Source of the DNA: Candidatus Buchananbacteria bacterium CG10_big_fil_rev_8_21_14_0_10_33_19
Lineage (GTDB): Bacteria > Patescibacteria > ABY1 > 2-01-FULL-39-33
NCBI GenBank assembly: GCA_002773855.1
Contig: PEZY01000004.1
Span: forward strand, 1 to 64,000
Length of the DNA: 64,000 nt
Reading direction: 5' to 3'
Both the position numbers and the translations under genes were made by a program. The notes below the pieces were generated by a model. The model was not told the origin of the DNA, did no database searches, and saw only the letters and a program-made list of their open reading frames with translations. Numbering within the stretch: position 1 is the first letter of the stretch; every line of letters begins with the position of its first letter. Shown here one piece after another: positions 14,518 to 24,145 of this stretch.

Positions 14518-16020
14518 TTAAATTACCTCTACTTTTATCAAATTAGTCTGACCCTTAAAACCAAAGGGGTGACCGCCAACCAAAATAATTGTGTCTCCTA
14601 ATTTTACTAACTTATTTTTTAATAATGTAACTTTAATCTTTTTTGACAAAACATCAAAAGAAGATGAAAAAGGAATATAATAAGCACTTACGCCCCAACT
14701 TAAACTCATCTGGTTAACTGTCATAGGCGATGGGGCTACAGCAATAATAGGTACCTTAGATCTAAAGCGAGAAATATTTCTAGCCGTAAATCCAGAAGTA
14801 GTAGCACACACAATTAATTTAGCGCCAGTTACATCTTCAGCTAAATCTTGGGCCATAAAACTCATTACCTGAGTAATAGAATTCAAATTTTTAAATTCAC
14901 CTTCTTTGGCTTCTTGTTCATCGATTAGTCTAGTCTCTACTTCTTTGGCAATTTTAGTCATAGCTTGTACCGCTTTTAGTGGGTAGGCGCCACTGGCTGT
15001 CTCGCCAGACAACATAATAGCATCAGTACCATCTAAAATAGCGTTAGCCACGTCAGAGACCTCAGCTCTAGTTGGTAGGGGATTCCTGATCATTGAATCC
15101 AACATTTGAGTAGCCACAATTACCTGCTTACCAGCCTTACGACATTTGTCGATAATTGTTTTTTGAATCAATGGCAAATCTTCAAATGGTAATTCGATAC
15201 CTAAATCGCCACGCGCTATCATAATAGCATCAGCCACCTCTAAAATAGAATCAATATTATCTACTGCCTCTCGTCTTTCAATTTTAGCGATAATTCTCAT
15301 GTGAACGCCACCGATTTTACCCTTAGCCTTAGGTTTTTCTAATTTATATTTACTGACTACTTTATTGTTATGATATTTTGCTTCTAAGGTAAATATTCTT
15401 TTGCGTAACCGCATCACATCACTAGCATCCTTAACAAACGACAAAGCTACAAAATCCAAGCCATTTTTAACGCCAAATTCTAAATCTTGCCAATCTTTAC
15501 TAGTAATTGGTGGACACTTAATATCAGTCTGAGGAAAATTCATCCCCTTATGAGTTTTAATAATCCCAGGGGTTACTACTCGACAGTAAACAGCCTTATT
15601 TTTAATTTTAATAACTTCCAATTCAATATTAGCATCATCAATTAAAACAGAGTGACCTGCCTTAATCTCCTGGTATAATGTTGGATACTGAATTGGAATA
15701 TAAATATCCGTTGTTTTATTAGGAATAGTAAAATTTTCTGTTACTAAAATAACTATATTTTTCTTAACTACTTTCACCCCATCTTTAGATACTTCACCAA
15801 TTCTAATTCTTGGACCTTGTAAATCTTGCATAATAGCAACTGTAGTTTTAGCTATTTTAGATGCACTTCTTAAATTACGAATCAATATTTGATGGTTAGA
15901 ATAAGTACCATGAGAAAAATTTAATCTAGCCACATTCATACCAGCTGAAATTAATTTTTCCATCATATTTCTAGATTCTGAAGCTGGTCCAATCGTAGCA
16001 ACAATCTTTGTTCTTTTCAT
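14518..16020 (-). CDS. pyk: Pyruvate kinase
   Basis: The protein is 500 residues from MKRTKIVATIGPAS at 16020; an upstream ATG at 16053 would add an unsupported extension. All key segments are present: TKIVATIGPAS, LNFSHGTY, MQDLQGPRIRIGE, the Lys/Glu active site IAKIERREAVDN, MIARGDLGIELP, and ATQMLDSM followed by SGETASGAYP. The C-terminal domain is complete. It makes pyruvate and ATP from phosphoenolpyruvate and feeds the LDH encoded at 55337-56260. The Tic20-like gene lies 5 bases upstream, so they share a transcript. Confidence 0.96.
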   Translation of the reverse strand: MKRTKIVATIGPASESRNMMEKLISAGMNVARLNFSHGTYSNHQILIRNLRSASKIAKTTVAIMQDLQGPRIRIGEVSKDGVKVVKKNIVILVTENFTIPNKTTDIYIPIQYPTLYQEIKAGHSVLIDDANIELEVIKIKNKAVYCRVVTPGIIKTHKGMNFPQTDIKCPPITSKDWQDLEFGVKNGLDFVALSFVKDASDVMRLRKRIFTLEAKYHNNKVVSKYKLEKPKAKGKIGGVHMRIIAKIERREAVDNIDSILEVADAIMIARGDLGIELPFEDLPLIQKTIIDKCRKAGKQVIVATQMLDSMIRNPLPTRAEVSDVANAILDGTDAIMLSGETASGAYPLKAVQAMTKIAKEVETRLIDEQEAKEGEFKNLNSITQVMSFMAQDLAEDVTGAKLIVCATTSGFTARNISRFRSKVPIIAVAPSPMTVNQMSLSWGVSAYYIPFSSSFDVLSKKIKVTLLKNKLVKLGDTIILVGGHPFGFKGQTNLIKVEVI

Positions 16021-16025
16021 TGTTA

Positions 16026-16346
16026 TTAAAGTTTTATTGTTTTTATAAACCAATCACCCACCTGTTTAGCAAAAGACGCTAATAGCGGTAATTCCCATTT
16101 TTCACCCTTAAGTGATTTTAAAATACCTATTATAGCTACAATAGTAACTGTGATTGACAATAACCAACCAAAAATCGGAAACCAGAAAAACAAAGATAAG
16201 CAAAACAACAAGAAGCCTTGATTAGCATGAAAACGAATATACTCGTTATTCTTTCTGGCTGCCAATGCTACTATAGAAAGAATCCACACATAACTAATTG
16301 CACTCCAGATTTTCTCTTCTTGAGAAATTTTTTTAGACTGAGTCAT
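16026..16346 (-). CDS. Tic20/DUF4870-like small membrane protein
   Basis: This 106-residue protein has three hydrophobic segments and the pattern of the DUF4870/Tic20-like family, including ISYVWILSIVALA, NEYIRFHANQGFLLF and a C-terminal ITVTIVAIIGILKSLKGEKW. Such proteins are common in Patescibacteria next to housekeeping genes; their role is unknown. The gene sits upstream of pyk and 13 bases after the preceding membrane protein gene. Confidence 0.7.
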   Translation of the reverse strand: MTQSKKISQEEKIWSAISYVWILSIVALAARKNNEYIRFHANQGFLLFCLSLFFWFPIFGWLLSITVTIVAIIGILKSLKGEKWELPLLASFAKQVGDWFIKTIKL

Positions 16347-16359
16347 AATTTTTATTTAA

Positions 16360-16782
16360 TTATTTTTTAATATTAGAAGCATAAATTATAAATATAGCCA
16401 CTAGTGAACCAACTATCGCGACTGTAGTAGTTTCGGTAATGACATTAAAAAATTTCCAAATTCTAAAACCATCAGCAAAACGATAAAGAGAAATACCAAA
16501 ACCGATTACAAAACCACCTAAAACTCCTGAAATTGTAGCAATGGCCGCACTACTGCCAAAATTCTTAGCTGATCTAATAGCAATATTTATCAACACACTC
16601 AAACGAATAATCCATGACATAATTTCTACTTGTTCAAAAAATAAACCAGAGCCCAACTTAGTAGAAAAAAAACGAAAAACTATTTCTAAAACCAAAGCCA
16701 AAATAACTGGCCATTTAATAAACTTCAAATAGACAGCAAAATCTATGGGTTCCCAAATTTTAGATGATTTTTCGTATTCCAT
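16360..16782 (-). CDS. Unknown membrane protein with about four helices
   Basis: This 140-residue protein has hydrophobic segments at about 24-43, 56-72, 79-99 and 118-136 and few charged loops. No motif points to an activity. It is the first gene of the 16782-14518 transcript with the Tic20-like gene and pyk, so its presence is supported by context; the function is unknown. Confidence 0.6.
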   Translation of the reverse strand: MEYEKSSKIWEPIDFAVYLKFIKWPVILALVLEIVFRFFSTKLGSGLFFEQVEIMSWIIRLSVLINIAIRSAKNFGSSAAIATISGVLGGFVIGFGISLYRFADGFRIWKFFNVITETTTVAIVGSLVAIFIIYASNIKK

Positions 16783-16814
16783 ATTACCTATACATTATAC
16801 CTTATTTTATCAAT

Positions 16815-16850
16815 AAATAAAAAATCCGACATACCACAATGTCGGATTAG
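16815..16850 (-). terminator. Terminator after the peroxiredoxin gene
   Basis: AATCCGACAT pairs perfectly with ATGTCGGATT; an A tract on the plus strand gives a T run on the minus transcript. Confidence 0.85.
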
Positions 16851-16862
16851 ATATAAAGCTTT

Positions 16863-17453
16863 TTATATTTTACCCACTAAATCTAAGTCCGGCTTTAGGG
16901 TAGAGCCACCTGGCTGCCAACTAGCTGGACAAACCTGATCACCATGCTTACTAACAAAAATTGCTGCTTGTAACTTTCTTACCAATTCTTGAGCTGACCT
17001 ACCGATACTATTATCATTCACCTCGATAACTTTAATAACACCCTGAGGATTTATTATAAATGTACCCCTTAAGGCCTCGCCTTTTTCTTCGATATAAACT
17101 CCAAGCGATTGAGACAGTCTAGCGGTTTGATCAGAGGCCATAGGAAAAGCAATATGCTTAATTGTTTCTGAGGTGTCGTGCCAAGCCTTGTGAGAATACA
17201 CATTATCAGTACTAACACTAATAACCTCGGCGCCTAATTTTTTTAAGTTATCATAATTTTCTGCCATTTCTTTTAATTCTGTCGGACAGACAAATGTAAA
17301 ATCAGCTGGATAAAAAAATAGAATCAACCATTTACCCCTGTAATCTGACAATTTTATTTTTTTAATTTTTTCTTGATGATAAATCTCTAATTCTAAATCT
17401 GGCAAATAACTATTAATTAGATTGGTGCCAGTTAATACTTCTTTATTTTCCAT
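16863..17453 (-). CDS. 2-Cys peroxiredoxin (AhpC/Prx1 type)
   Basis: This 196-residue protein reduces hydrogen peroxide and alkyl hydroperoxides. The peroxidatic cysteine lies in DFTFVCPTE (Cys56) and the resolving cysteine in GDQVCPASW (Cys175), typical of AhpC-type enzymes. No AhpF or thioredoxin gene is adjacent. The rubredoxin gene is only 14 bases upstream and is a plausible electron donor, as in some anaerobes where rubredoxin feeds peroxide reduction; that link is inferred. Confidence 0.93.
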   Translation of the reverse strand: MENKEVLTGTNLINSYLPDLELEIYHQEKIKKIKLSDYRGKWLILFFYPADFTFVCPTELKEMAENYDNLKKLGAEVISVSTDNVYSHKAWHDTSETIKHIAFPMASDQTARLSQSLGVYIEEKGEALRGTFIINPQGVIKVIEVNDNSIGRSAQELVRKLQAAIFVSKHGDQVCPASWQPGGSTLKPDLDLVGKI

Positions 17454-17467
17454 TGTATATTTATTTA

Positions 17468-17629
17468 TTAATCATATAAATCAAATTCACCTTTATTGGC
17501 CTTACAGGTAGGGCACTGCCAATCTATTGGCAATTCAACAAAGGCTGTATTACCGGCGATATTATGGTCTGGATCACCGCTTTCTGGATCATAAATCTCT
17601 CCACAAATACGACAAATATATTTTTGCAT
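17468..17629 (-). CDS. Rubredoxin
   Basis: The protein is 53 residues from MQKYICR at 17629, the usual rubredoxin N-terminus; the frame extends upstream to 17689 but that part is not rubredoxin-like. Both Cys pairs that hold the single iron are present (ICRICG and QCPTCKANK), with the conserved aromatic core (YDPESGDP, DWQCP). It is a small electron carrier co-transcribed with peroxiredoxin, suggesting an oxidative-stress role. Confidence 0.95.
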   Translation of the reverse strand: MQKYICRICGEIYDPESGDPDHNIAGNTAFVELPIDWQCPTCKANKGEFDLYD

Positions 17630-17746
17630 ATTTTTTAAATTATTAATTAATAATGGAATCAATCTATGAAAGAACAATAATTTAAACAAACAATTGACTA
17701 CTTTAATTTTATCAAAAAATTAAATTTAAAGACAGTAAAGCGATAT

Positions 17747-19318
17747 CTATCTCAAAATAGTCATAATAGCTCGAACAATAAACCTAATATTATACTGCCT
17801 TTGGTATAATAGTGGCACTTTATTGTTTAAATTTAATAATTTTTTAACAGCTATTTTGGCCGAACGCACAGACGACTCAACAGTAAAAACAATTTCATTT
17901 TTAATTTCCACATATTGACCAATAAAAGCTAAATTTTTTGAACCTTTTGGCACTACTAATGGACGATCATTTTTATGTCGAGGCATAAATTGACTAGTAA
18001 TATAAGGTAGCATTACCGGCACACAATTAGCTTGGGCAATAATTGATCCTCGATACTCGGTAAATCCTAAATGAGCACATAATTCCTCTAGTATTTCTTG
18101 ACCGGTGCAACCTGACATTTTTTTCTTAACATAATTACCAATTTTATTTGGCAATAAACCATAACCCCAACAAACAAAAACATTTTTAGGTTGATTAATA
18201 AAATATGGTTGATATGGCAAAGCTATCGACATTAACCAATTTGAACCTTTAAAAGTAATCAAGCCACCGGTACCAGCCAGATTGCCAGTTAATTTTTCTA
18301 CTAATTCAAAAAATAATTCGTTATCAAAAGTAATAGTAAAAGACTCAAAACTAGATTTATTAATAGACTGAAAAAAAACATTAGGCTGGCCAAAGTCTGC
18401 TGATTTTTTAGCTATTTTTTGCCATAATGATTTATGATTTAAAAAATTATTATTTGGCATTTTTGTCATTGAGCCAGCACTTGAACTAGCTGTGATTGAT
18501 CCATTAGTTACAAAAACCAAATCACCTGACTGCACCTTAATAGACTTTTTATTGTTCACAAAAGATATACTAGTCACTATTTTAGTGTGATGATCTTGAT
18601 CTAATTCAATATCATCAACATTATAGTTTTGTCGAAAATTAACCTGGTTTTGTTTCAGCCAATCAATTACTGGTCTAACCATGAAATCGTATTCACAATA
18701 AGGAGCACTAACAACAACCTCCATAGTATCAATGGATGAGGTAGTATGAATAAATCTCACCATATAACGTTTCATTTCCAAAAGACTATGCCATGGTTCA
18801 AAGGCAAAAGTAGTGGCCCACTCCAACCAAAAATTAGTCTTAAAAAAATCAACTGTAAAATAGCTATTAATAGATTTACTAGCAAAAAAGTTTTCCGGCC
18901 ACAATAACAATTTCACCAACTTATAACGATCCTGCCAATTCAAGCCAAGCTTATGAGCATTAACAATCTGACCTTTTTCAATTAATCTAGCTTTGGCCTG
19001 AATTTTTACTTTTTTATTAAAATCAAATATATCATCCTTTAAAGTTTTACTGCGATTATTTGGTGATGGTATTTTTGACAGTAAATCATAAGTACATAAA
19101 TAAACTTCTCGCTCAAACATTCTATAGCCACGAACCAAATAGCCAGACTTGGCCAAATCATGCCCATCCAAGCTACCACCTGATGTTTTATTCTTATCAA
19201 AAATAAAAATATTTTTACCATCAAAGCCAGCGTCTTTTATTAAAAAAACTGCAGTCGATAAACCAGCTATGCCTGAACCGATTATATAAGCTTTACGATT
19301 ATTAATTGATTTGATCAT
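17747..19318 (-). CDS. Oleate hydratase-like flavoprotein (MCRA family)
   Basis: This 523-residue protein has an N-terminal FAD-binding fold (AYIIGSGIAGLSTAVFL) and the MCRA signature segments GGSLDG, YRMFEREVYLCTYDLL, WATTFAFEPWHS and the C-terminal ENEIVFTVESSVRSA-like stretch. MCRA proteins add water to the cis-9 double bond of oleate and related fatty acids, giving hydroxy fatty acids. It is somewhat shorter than characterised enzymes of about 590 residues. It is the first gene of no clear operon; the copper cluster lies upstream on the same strand. For a cell with few lipid genes, detoxifying host fatty acids is a possible role. Confidence 0.85.
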   Translation of the reverse strand: MIKSINNRKAYIIGSGIAGLSTAVFLIKDAGFDGKNIFIFDKNKTSGGSLDGHDLAKSGYLVRGYRMFEREVYLCTYDLLSKIPSPNNRSKTLKDDIFDFNKKVKIQAKARLIEKGQIVNAHKLGLNWQDRYKLVKLLLWPENFFASKSINSYFTVDFFKTNFWLEWATTFAFEPWHSLLEMKRYMVRFIHTTSSIDTMEVVVSAPYCEYDFMVRPVIDWLKQNQVNFRQNYNVDDIELDQDHHTKIVTSISFVNNKKSIKVQSGDLVFVTNGSITASSSAGSMTKMPNNNFLNHKSLWQKIAKKSADFGQPNVFFQSINKSSFESFTITFDNELFFELVEKLTGNLAGTGGLITFKGSNWLMSIALPYQPYFINQPKNVFVCWGYGLLPNKIGNYVKKKMSGCTGQEILEELCAHLGFTEYRGSIIAQANCVPVMLPYITSQFMPRHKNDRPLVVPKGSKNLAFIGQYVEIKNEIVFTVESSVRSAKIAVKKLLNLNNKVPLLYQRQYNIRFIVRAIMTILR

Positions 19319-19411
19319 TTAAAAAATAAAAACTTCAAAAACAACTTAAACTTTATTAAGCCTTGTATTTAATTTACCAAAATTTATGACTATTTAACAG
19401 TAACAAATAAA

Positions 19412-21574
19412 TTACAATTTTTTTCTTTTTAATAAAATCGAATTTAAAACTACTGACACACTAGAAAAAGCCATAGCCAGCCCAGCAAATTCAGCTCGTA
19501 ACAGCCCAGAAGCGGCAATAGGAATACCAATACTGTTATAGAAAAGTGCCCAGAACATATTTTGTTTAATTTTGTTCATAGTTTGCTTACTAAGTCTAAT
19601 AGATTTAGCTACATCTCTTAAATCATTTTTAATTAAAACTACCCCGCCAGTCTCAATAGCAATATCAGTACCACCACCCATAGCAATACCTAAATCAGAT
19701 TGAGCTAAAGCCGGGGCATCGTTTATACCATCACCAGCCATAGCTACACTTAAACCATTAGACTGAAGTTCTTTAATTTTTTTAGCTTTATCCTCTGGTA
19801 ATACTTCAGCCATTACTTCATCAACACCAACTTTTTGAGCAATAGCTTCTGCAGTTTTTTTATTATCACCAGTAATCATGATAGTTCTAATGCCTAAATC
19901 TTTCAATTTTTTAATAGCTTCAATAGAGGTGTCCTTAATAGTGTCGGCTACAGCTACCAAACCAGTTAATTTATTCTCTACCGCAATTAACATAACGGTC
20001 TTACCTTCACCTTCTAATTGATATTTTTTACTTTTAACTTCTGAGCCAATATCAATATTATTTTGAGACATTAATTTATCGGTGCCAACAAAAATTAATC
20101 TATTATTTATTTTTCCTTCTACACCGTGACCAGATAATGATTTAAAATTAGTTGGTTCAATTATTTTTATTTTTTTATTTTTAGCATATTTAACGATTGA
20201 TTCAGCCAGTGGGTGCTCAGAAACATTTTCTAGTGAAGCCACTAAAGACAAAAGATCATTATCAGATACACCATAGCTCATAAAATCAGTTACTTCTGGC
20301 TCACCTTTAGTAATAGTACCAGTCTTATCAAAAACCACCACTTTTATTTTGTTAGCAATTTCTAGTGCTTCACCACCCTTAATTAAAATACCATGTTCGG
20401 CTCCCTTGCCAGTGCCAACAATAATAGCGGTTGGCGTGGCTAGTCCTAGAGCACAAGGACACGCTATTACTAAAACAGCTGTAAAAACCATTAGAGCAGC
20501 CACAAAAGTTGCACCAATTATAAAATACCAAACTATAAAAGTTATAATCGCTATAACAATAACTACTGGCACAAAAATACTAGAAACTCGATCAGCAAAT
20601 TTTTGAATTGGCGCTTTTTGACCCTGAGCCTCTTCGACAATTTTAATAATTTGCGAAAGCATTGTATCTTTACCAACTTTGGTAGTTTTAAACTTAAAAC
20701 TACCAGTTTTATTGATAGTAGCTCCAATTACCAAGTCGCCAATATTTTTTTCTTTAGGAATGCTTTCACCAGAAACCATAGATTCATCTACACTAGAATG
20801 ACCACTAACAACTTCTCCGTCAACTGGCACTTTTTCACCTGGGCGCACGATAATCACGTCATTAACTACCACTTCATCAATTGGCACATTAACTTCTTGA
20901 CCATCTTTTAAAACACAGGCAGTTTTAGCTCTTAAACCCATTAATTTCTGAATGGCCTGACCAGCCCTACCCTTAGCTCTGGCTTCTAACCATTTACCTA
21001 ATATAACAAAAGTAATTAAAAGTGAAGAAGTTTCAAAAAATACATCTCCTTCAATTATAAAAGTCGTAGCCAAACTATAAAAAAAAGCCGCACTAGTGCC
21101 AATAGTAATCAAAGAATCCATATTAGCAGTCCTGTCCTTAAGAGCATAATAAGCACCGCGATAAAATCTAAAGCCAATATAAAATTGAACTATGGTTGCC
21201 AAGAAGGCTTGAACCATCCGACTTTCCAGTGACATGTTTTTCAACACCATCGACAAAACCAAAATTGGCAAAGACAAAACCAAACTCAAAACAAATAAAT
21301 TTCTTTCTTTTTTTATTTCTATTTCTTTGGAAATACTATTATGATCATGGGTTTTTTCACTAATAAGAGTTGCACCATAACCACCATCTTTAACAGCCTC
21401 AATAATTTTATTGTCATCTACTTTAGTTTTATCATATTCTACTGACGCTTTTTCAATAGCAAAATTAACATTAGCTTTGCTAACGCCTGGTATTTTTTGT
21501 AATTTTTTTTCTATGATCAAAGCACAACTAGCACAATGCATGCCAGAAATTTCATATTCTTTTTTATTAGACAT
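19412..21574 (-). CDS. copA: Copper-translocating P1B-type ATPase
   Basis: This 720-residue protein has one N-terminal heavy-metal-associated domain (GMHCASC, residues 11-17), paired helices, the A-domain motif GES after SVDESMVS, the ion-binding CPC motif (VIACPCALGLATP), the phosphorylation site DKTGT, the nucleotide-binding HP pair (SEHPLAE) and GDGINDAPAL. This matches Cu+ exporters (CopA type). It heads out of the cytosol across the inner membrane. It clusters with an HMA-cupredoxin fusion and thiol-redox genes. Confidence 0.95.
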   Translation of the reverse strand: MSNKKEYEISGMHCASCALIIEKKLQKIPGVSKANVNFAIEKASVEYDKTKVDDNKIIEAVKDGGYGATLISEKTHDHNSISKEIEIKKERNLFVLSLVLSLPILVLSMVLKNMSLESRMVQAFLATIVQFYIGFRFYRGAYYALKDRTANMDSLITIGTSAAFFYSLATTFIIEGDVFFETSSLLITFVILGKWLEARAKGRAGQAIQKLMGLRAKTACVLKDGQEVNVPIDEVVVNDVIIVRPGEKVPVDGEVVSGHSSVDESMVSGESIPKEKNIGDLVIGATINKTGSFKFKTTKVGKDTMLSQIIKIVEEAQGQKAPIQKFADRVSSIFVPVVIVIAIITFIVWYFIIGATFVAALMVFTAVLVIACPCALGLATPTAIIVGTGKGAEHGILIKGGEALEIANKIKVVVFDKTGTITKGEPEVTDFMSYGVSDNDLLSLVASLENVSEHPLAESIVKYAKNKKIKIIEPTNFKSLSGHGVEGKINNRLIFVGTDKLMSQNNIDIGSEVKSKKYQLEGEGKTVMLIAVENKLTGLVAVADTIKDTSIEAIKKLKDLGIRTIMITGDNKKTAEAIAQKVGVDEVMAEVLPEDKAKKIKELQSNGLSVAMAGDGINDAPALAQSDLGIAMGGGTDIAIETGGVVLIKNDLRDVAKSIRLSKQTMNKIKQNMFWALFYNSIGIPIAASGLLRAEFAGLAMAFSSVSVVLNSILLKRKKL

Positions 21575-21612
21575 ATATATTTAATTATTAATTTAATAAT
21601 AATTGAGATTAA

Positions 21613-22932
21613 TTATTTAACAATAAATTTTCCAGTGTACATACCCATAGTACAAGAAAATTTGATTTCACCGGTTTTAGTTGGGGTAAATTCAATAATG
21701 TTTTCGCCTTTTTTTAGCCCTACATTAATACCATAGTCACGCATCATTAAACTGGAAGCACAAGTAAATGGATTAGTAGAATTAATAATCCATTTCACTG
21801 GTTGACCAACTTTTACAGTTAATACATTTGGTGTATAACCACCACCATCTTGAGTCATCCTAATAATTTGTGCTTCACCTTTATACTCTATTTGTTTATT
21901 TCCAGTTGATTTAAAAGATATTAAATGGCTAGCATTAGTTATATTGTAAACACCTAAAATAATGACTAACAAACCTGAAGTCATAAAAAATATTCTAGCT
22001 GTCCTACCTTTAAATACTGAAGCTAAACCACCAACACTTAACAACCCAGGAGAAGTGCCTAATGCAAAAAGCATCATAACCATAGCTCCCGCCATAAAAT
22101 TACCAGTACTAACTGCATAAAGTTGCATGGCTTGAGTAAAGCCACAAGGCAAGAAAAAAGTTAAAGCACCCAAAGTAATAGAATTTCTAATGCTATATTT
22201 TTTGTCATGACTATTGATACCCAAAAATTTAGCTACCGAAGCCGGCAAACTAATATTTTTGTTTCGCAAGGCAGGAAATATCTCAATCAATTTTAAACCT
22301 AAAAAAATCATCACCCCACCAACCAAAGCAGTTAAGACACCTAAAGTATTACCAGACATCCGAAAAGCCGTACCCATTAACCCAACTAAGCCACCCAATA
22401 AACCAAAGCCGACAATCCGACCTAAATTAAAGTAAAAATGAGGAACAAATTTTTGTGAAATAGTAGCTTCTGGATGAGATTCTGAGTATCTAGCTGATAA
22501 TCCCAAAACTAAACCACCTACTAAAGCCATGCAGGTAGACACACCTGCTACTAAACCAACCAAAAGAGCGGTAAATAACCCAGTGTTACCATTCCCAAAG
22601 TCTAATTTATCAATTCCTAATTGACTAACAATTAAAATAAGTACGGCCAATATCGTTACGGCAATCAAAAGATCACGATAGTCGCGGTAATCAATAGATA
22701 ATAATGGCAATTTACTATCCTTACCCATTTGATAACCAGCATTGATTATCTCATTGGAGATTTGTTCATTAGAAGGCTCTTTACCATGATAGGATAATGC
22801 CACTTCACCAGTCCGTTGATTAGCTTTAACGCTAGTAACATTATGAATATTTTTAAGCTGATCCTCGATTAAAATTTCACAGGATTTACAGTGCATCCCG
22901 CTAACAAAAACTTTTTTAGTCTTTTGACTCAT
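21613..22932 (-). CDS. Fusion: HMA domain + TauE/SafE (DsbD_2-like) membrane domain + cupredoxin
   Basis: The protein is 439 residues from MSQKTKK (22932). Residues about 5-70 form an HMA domain (SGMHCKSCEIL). Residues about 85-330 form a six- to seven-helix urease-accessory/DsbD_2-like transporter with cysteines in helices (GVSTCMALVGG and FFLPCGFTQAM). The C-terminal 100 residues (VLTVKVGQPVKWIINSTNPFTC to IKFSCTMGMYTGKFIV) form a cupredoxin domain with Cys and Met ligands. It probably takes copper or reductant across the membrane and passes it to the cupredoxin. It is directly upstream of copA. Confidence 0.85.
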   Translation of the reverse strand: MSQKTKKVFVSGMHCKSCEILIEDQLKNIHNVTSVKANQRTGEVALSYHGKEPSNEQISNEIINAGYQMGKDSKLPLLSIDYRDYRDLLIAVTILAVLILIVSQLGIDKLDFGNGNTGLFTALLVGLVAGVSTCMALVGGLVLGLSARYSESHPEATISQKFVPHFYFNLGRIVGFGLLGGLVGLMGTAFRMSGNTLGVLTALVGGVMIFLGLKLIEIFPALRNKNISLPASVAKFLGINSHDKKYSIRNSITLGALTFFLPCGFTQAMQLYAVSTGNFMAGAMVMMLFALGTSPGLLSVGGLASVFKGRTARIFFMTSGLLVIILGVYNITNASHLISFKSTGNKQIEYKGEAQIIRMTQDGGGYTPNVLTVKVGQPVKWIINSTNPFTCASSLMMRDYGINVGLKKGENIIEFTPTKTGEIKFSCTMGMYTGKFIVK

Positions 22933-22983
22933 ATTAATAAACAAAAATTAATTAAACAACTAAACTAATTAATAATGAGTTGC

Positions 22984-23406
22984 TTAATAAATTTTGGGAT
23001 GTAAAATACCGGCACTAAAAATATAAGGAAGATAATAAAATAATTTAAAACCACCGTATTTTATTCTGGTTAACCTAAAATAAAAACTAACGGCGGTTTG
23101 AATAATAGTTGATATTAAATTAAACAAAATAAATGACACAACAGTGAGCAATAAAGCCAGTAATAATTTATTAGTTGGTAAGGCAAAGTCTCCGACATCA
23201 AAACTATAACTAGTAACTCCGGCTGACTGATGGCTGTTACTACAACAATCAAGTGTTGTGTTCATAACATGATGATTGACACTAGAATTTGAAAAAATAG
23301 CATTCCAAATACCAAAATGACAAGAAAAAATTACCACCAACAAAACAACTAATGAAACTAGAGAAATTATTTTTTTTTGTAATTTTAACGTCATCATTTT
23401 AATCAC
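22984..23406 (-). CDS. Unknown membrane protein with a CCSNSH motif in the copper cluster
   Basis: This 140-residue protein has an N-terminal helix (about 12-33), an extracytoplasmic loop with adjacent cysteines and histidines (VNHHVMNTTLDCCSNSHQ) and another helical region (about 80-108). The Cys/His-rich loop could bind copper, consistent with its place between the cupredoxin fusion and dsbA genes; this is inferred from context. The start may be at Met4 or Met5. No family is recognised. Confidence 0.55.
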   Translation of the reverse strand: MIKMMTLKLQKKIISLVSLVVLLVVIFSCHFGIWNAIFSNSSVNHHVMNTTLDCCSNSHQSAGVTSYSFDVGDFALPTNKLLLALLLTVVSFILFNLISTIIQTAVSFYFRLTRIKYGGFKLFYYLPYIFSAGILHPKIY

Positions 23407-23412
23407 TAATAA

Positions 23413-24096
23413 CTATTTCAACAAAGAATCAATTTGAGCTTTTAAACTAGAATACGGCACTGCCCCACCTAGAGCTTGGCCATTTAAGAAACTACCGGGA
23501 GTACCAGTAACGCCAGCCGCAATACCGGCTTGCAAATGTTGTTCTACAAAATCATTATATTTACCAGAGTCTAAACAATCATTAAACTTATTAACATCTA
23601 AGCCTAAATTTGTAGCCGCGTTTTTTAAGAAGTTAATACCACCTGATTGAATAGAGCTTTGATTAGCGTACAAGAAATCATGAAATTCCCAAAACTTGTT
23701 TTGTTCACCAGCACACTCTGAAGCCTGAGCTGATTTTCTGGCATAAGGATGAATACTATCAAGTGGGAAATGTCTGTACACTACTCTAATCTTATCACTA
23801 TAATCTTTTAGTAAGGTGTCGATAGAGGTATTAAAACTTTGGCAGTAAGGACACTGAAAATCAGACCATTCTAAAATAGTAATAGCCGCCTGAGGATTAC
23901 CCTTAATGTGTTCACCGTCTACAATTTGCATTAAATTAGCAGTATCAGGAATTACACCAGCACTGTTGCCAGCTACTTTCCCGCCCTGTGACCTAACAAA
24001 TAAAATCGATAAAACGATTAAGGCAATAATACTAACACCAGATAGACCAGCCAAAAACCCCACCAAAACTTGTTTATTATCTTTAATATCTTCCAT
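23413..24096 (-). CDS. DsbA-like thiol oxidoreductase, membrane-anchored
   Basis: The protein is 227 residues from MEDIKDN (24096); the longer frame to 24162 overlaps the preceding gene and looks non-coding. A transmembrane anchor (about 11-32) precedes a thioredoxin-fold domain with an inserted helical part. The active site is CPYC (SDFQCPYCQSF) and the cis-proline loop is GTPGS. It belongs to the Thioredoxin_4/BdbD group, which makes disulphides in exported proteins. The adjacent small membrane protein with a CFSC motif may be its partner. Confidence 0.88.
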   Translation of the reverse strand: MEDIKDNKQVLVGFLAGLSGVSIIALIVLSILFVRSQGGKVAGNSAGVIPDTANLMQIVDGEHIKGNPQAAITILEWSDFQCPYCQSFNTSIDTLLKDYSDKIRVVYRHFPLDSIHPYARKSAQASECAGEQNKFWEFHDFLYANQSSIQSGGINFLKNAATNLGLDVNKFNDCLDSGKYNDFVEQHLQAGIAAGVTGTPGSFLNGQALGGAVPYSSLKAQIDSLLK

Positions 24097-24145
24097 ATAG
24101 TTTAATTTATTTTTTAAATACAATAATAATATTATAATACAATAA

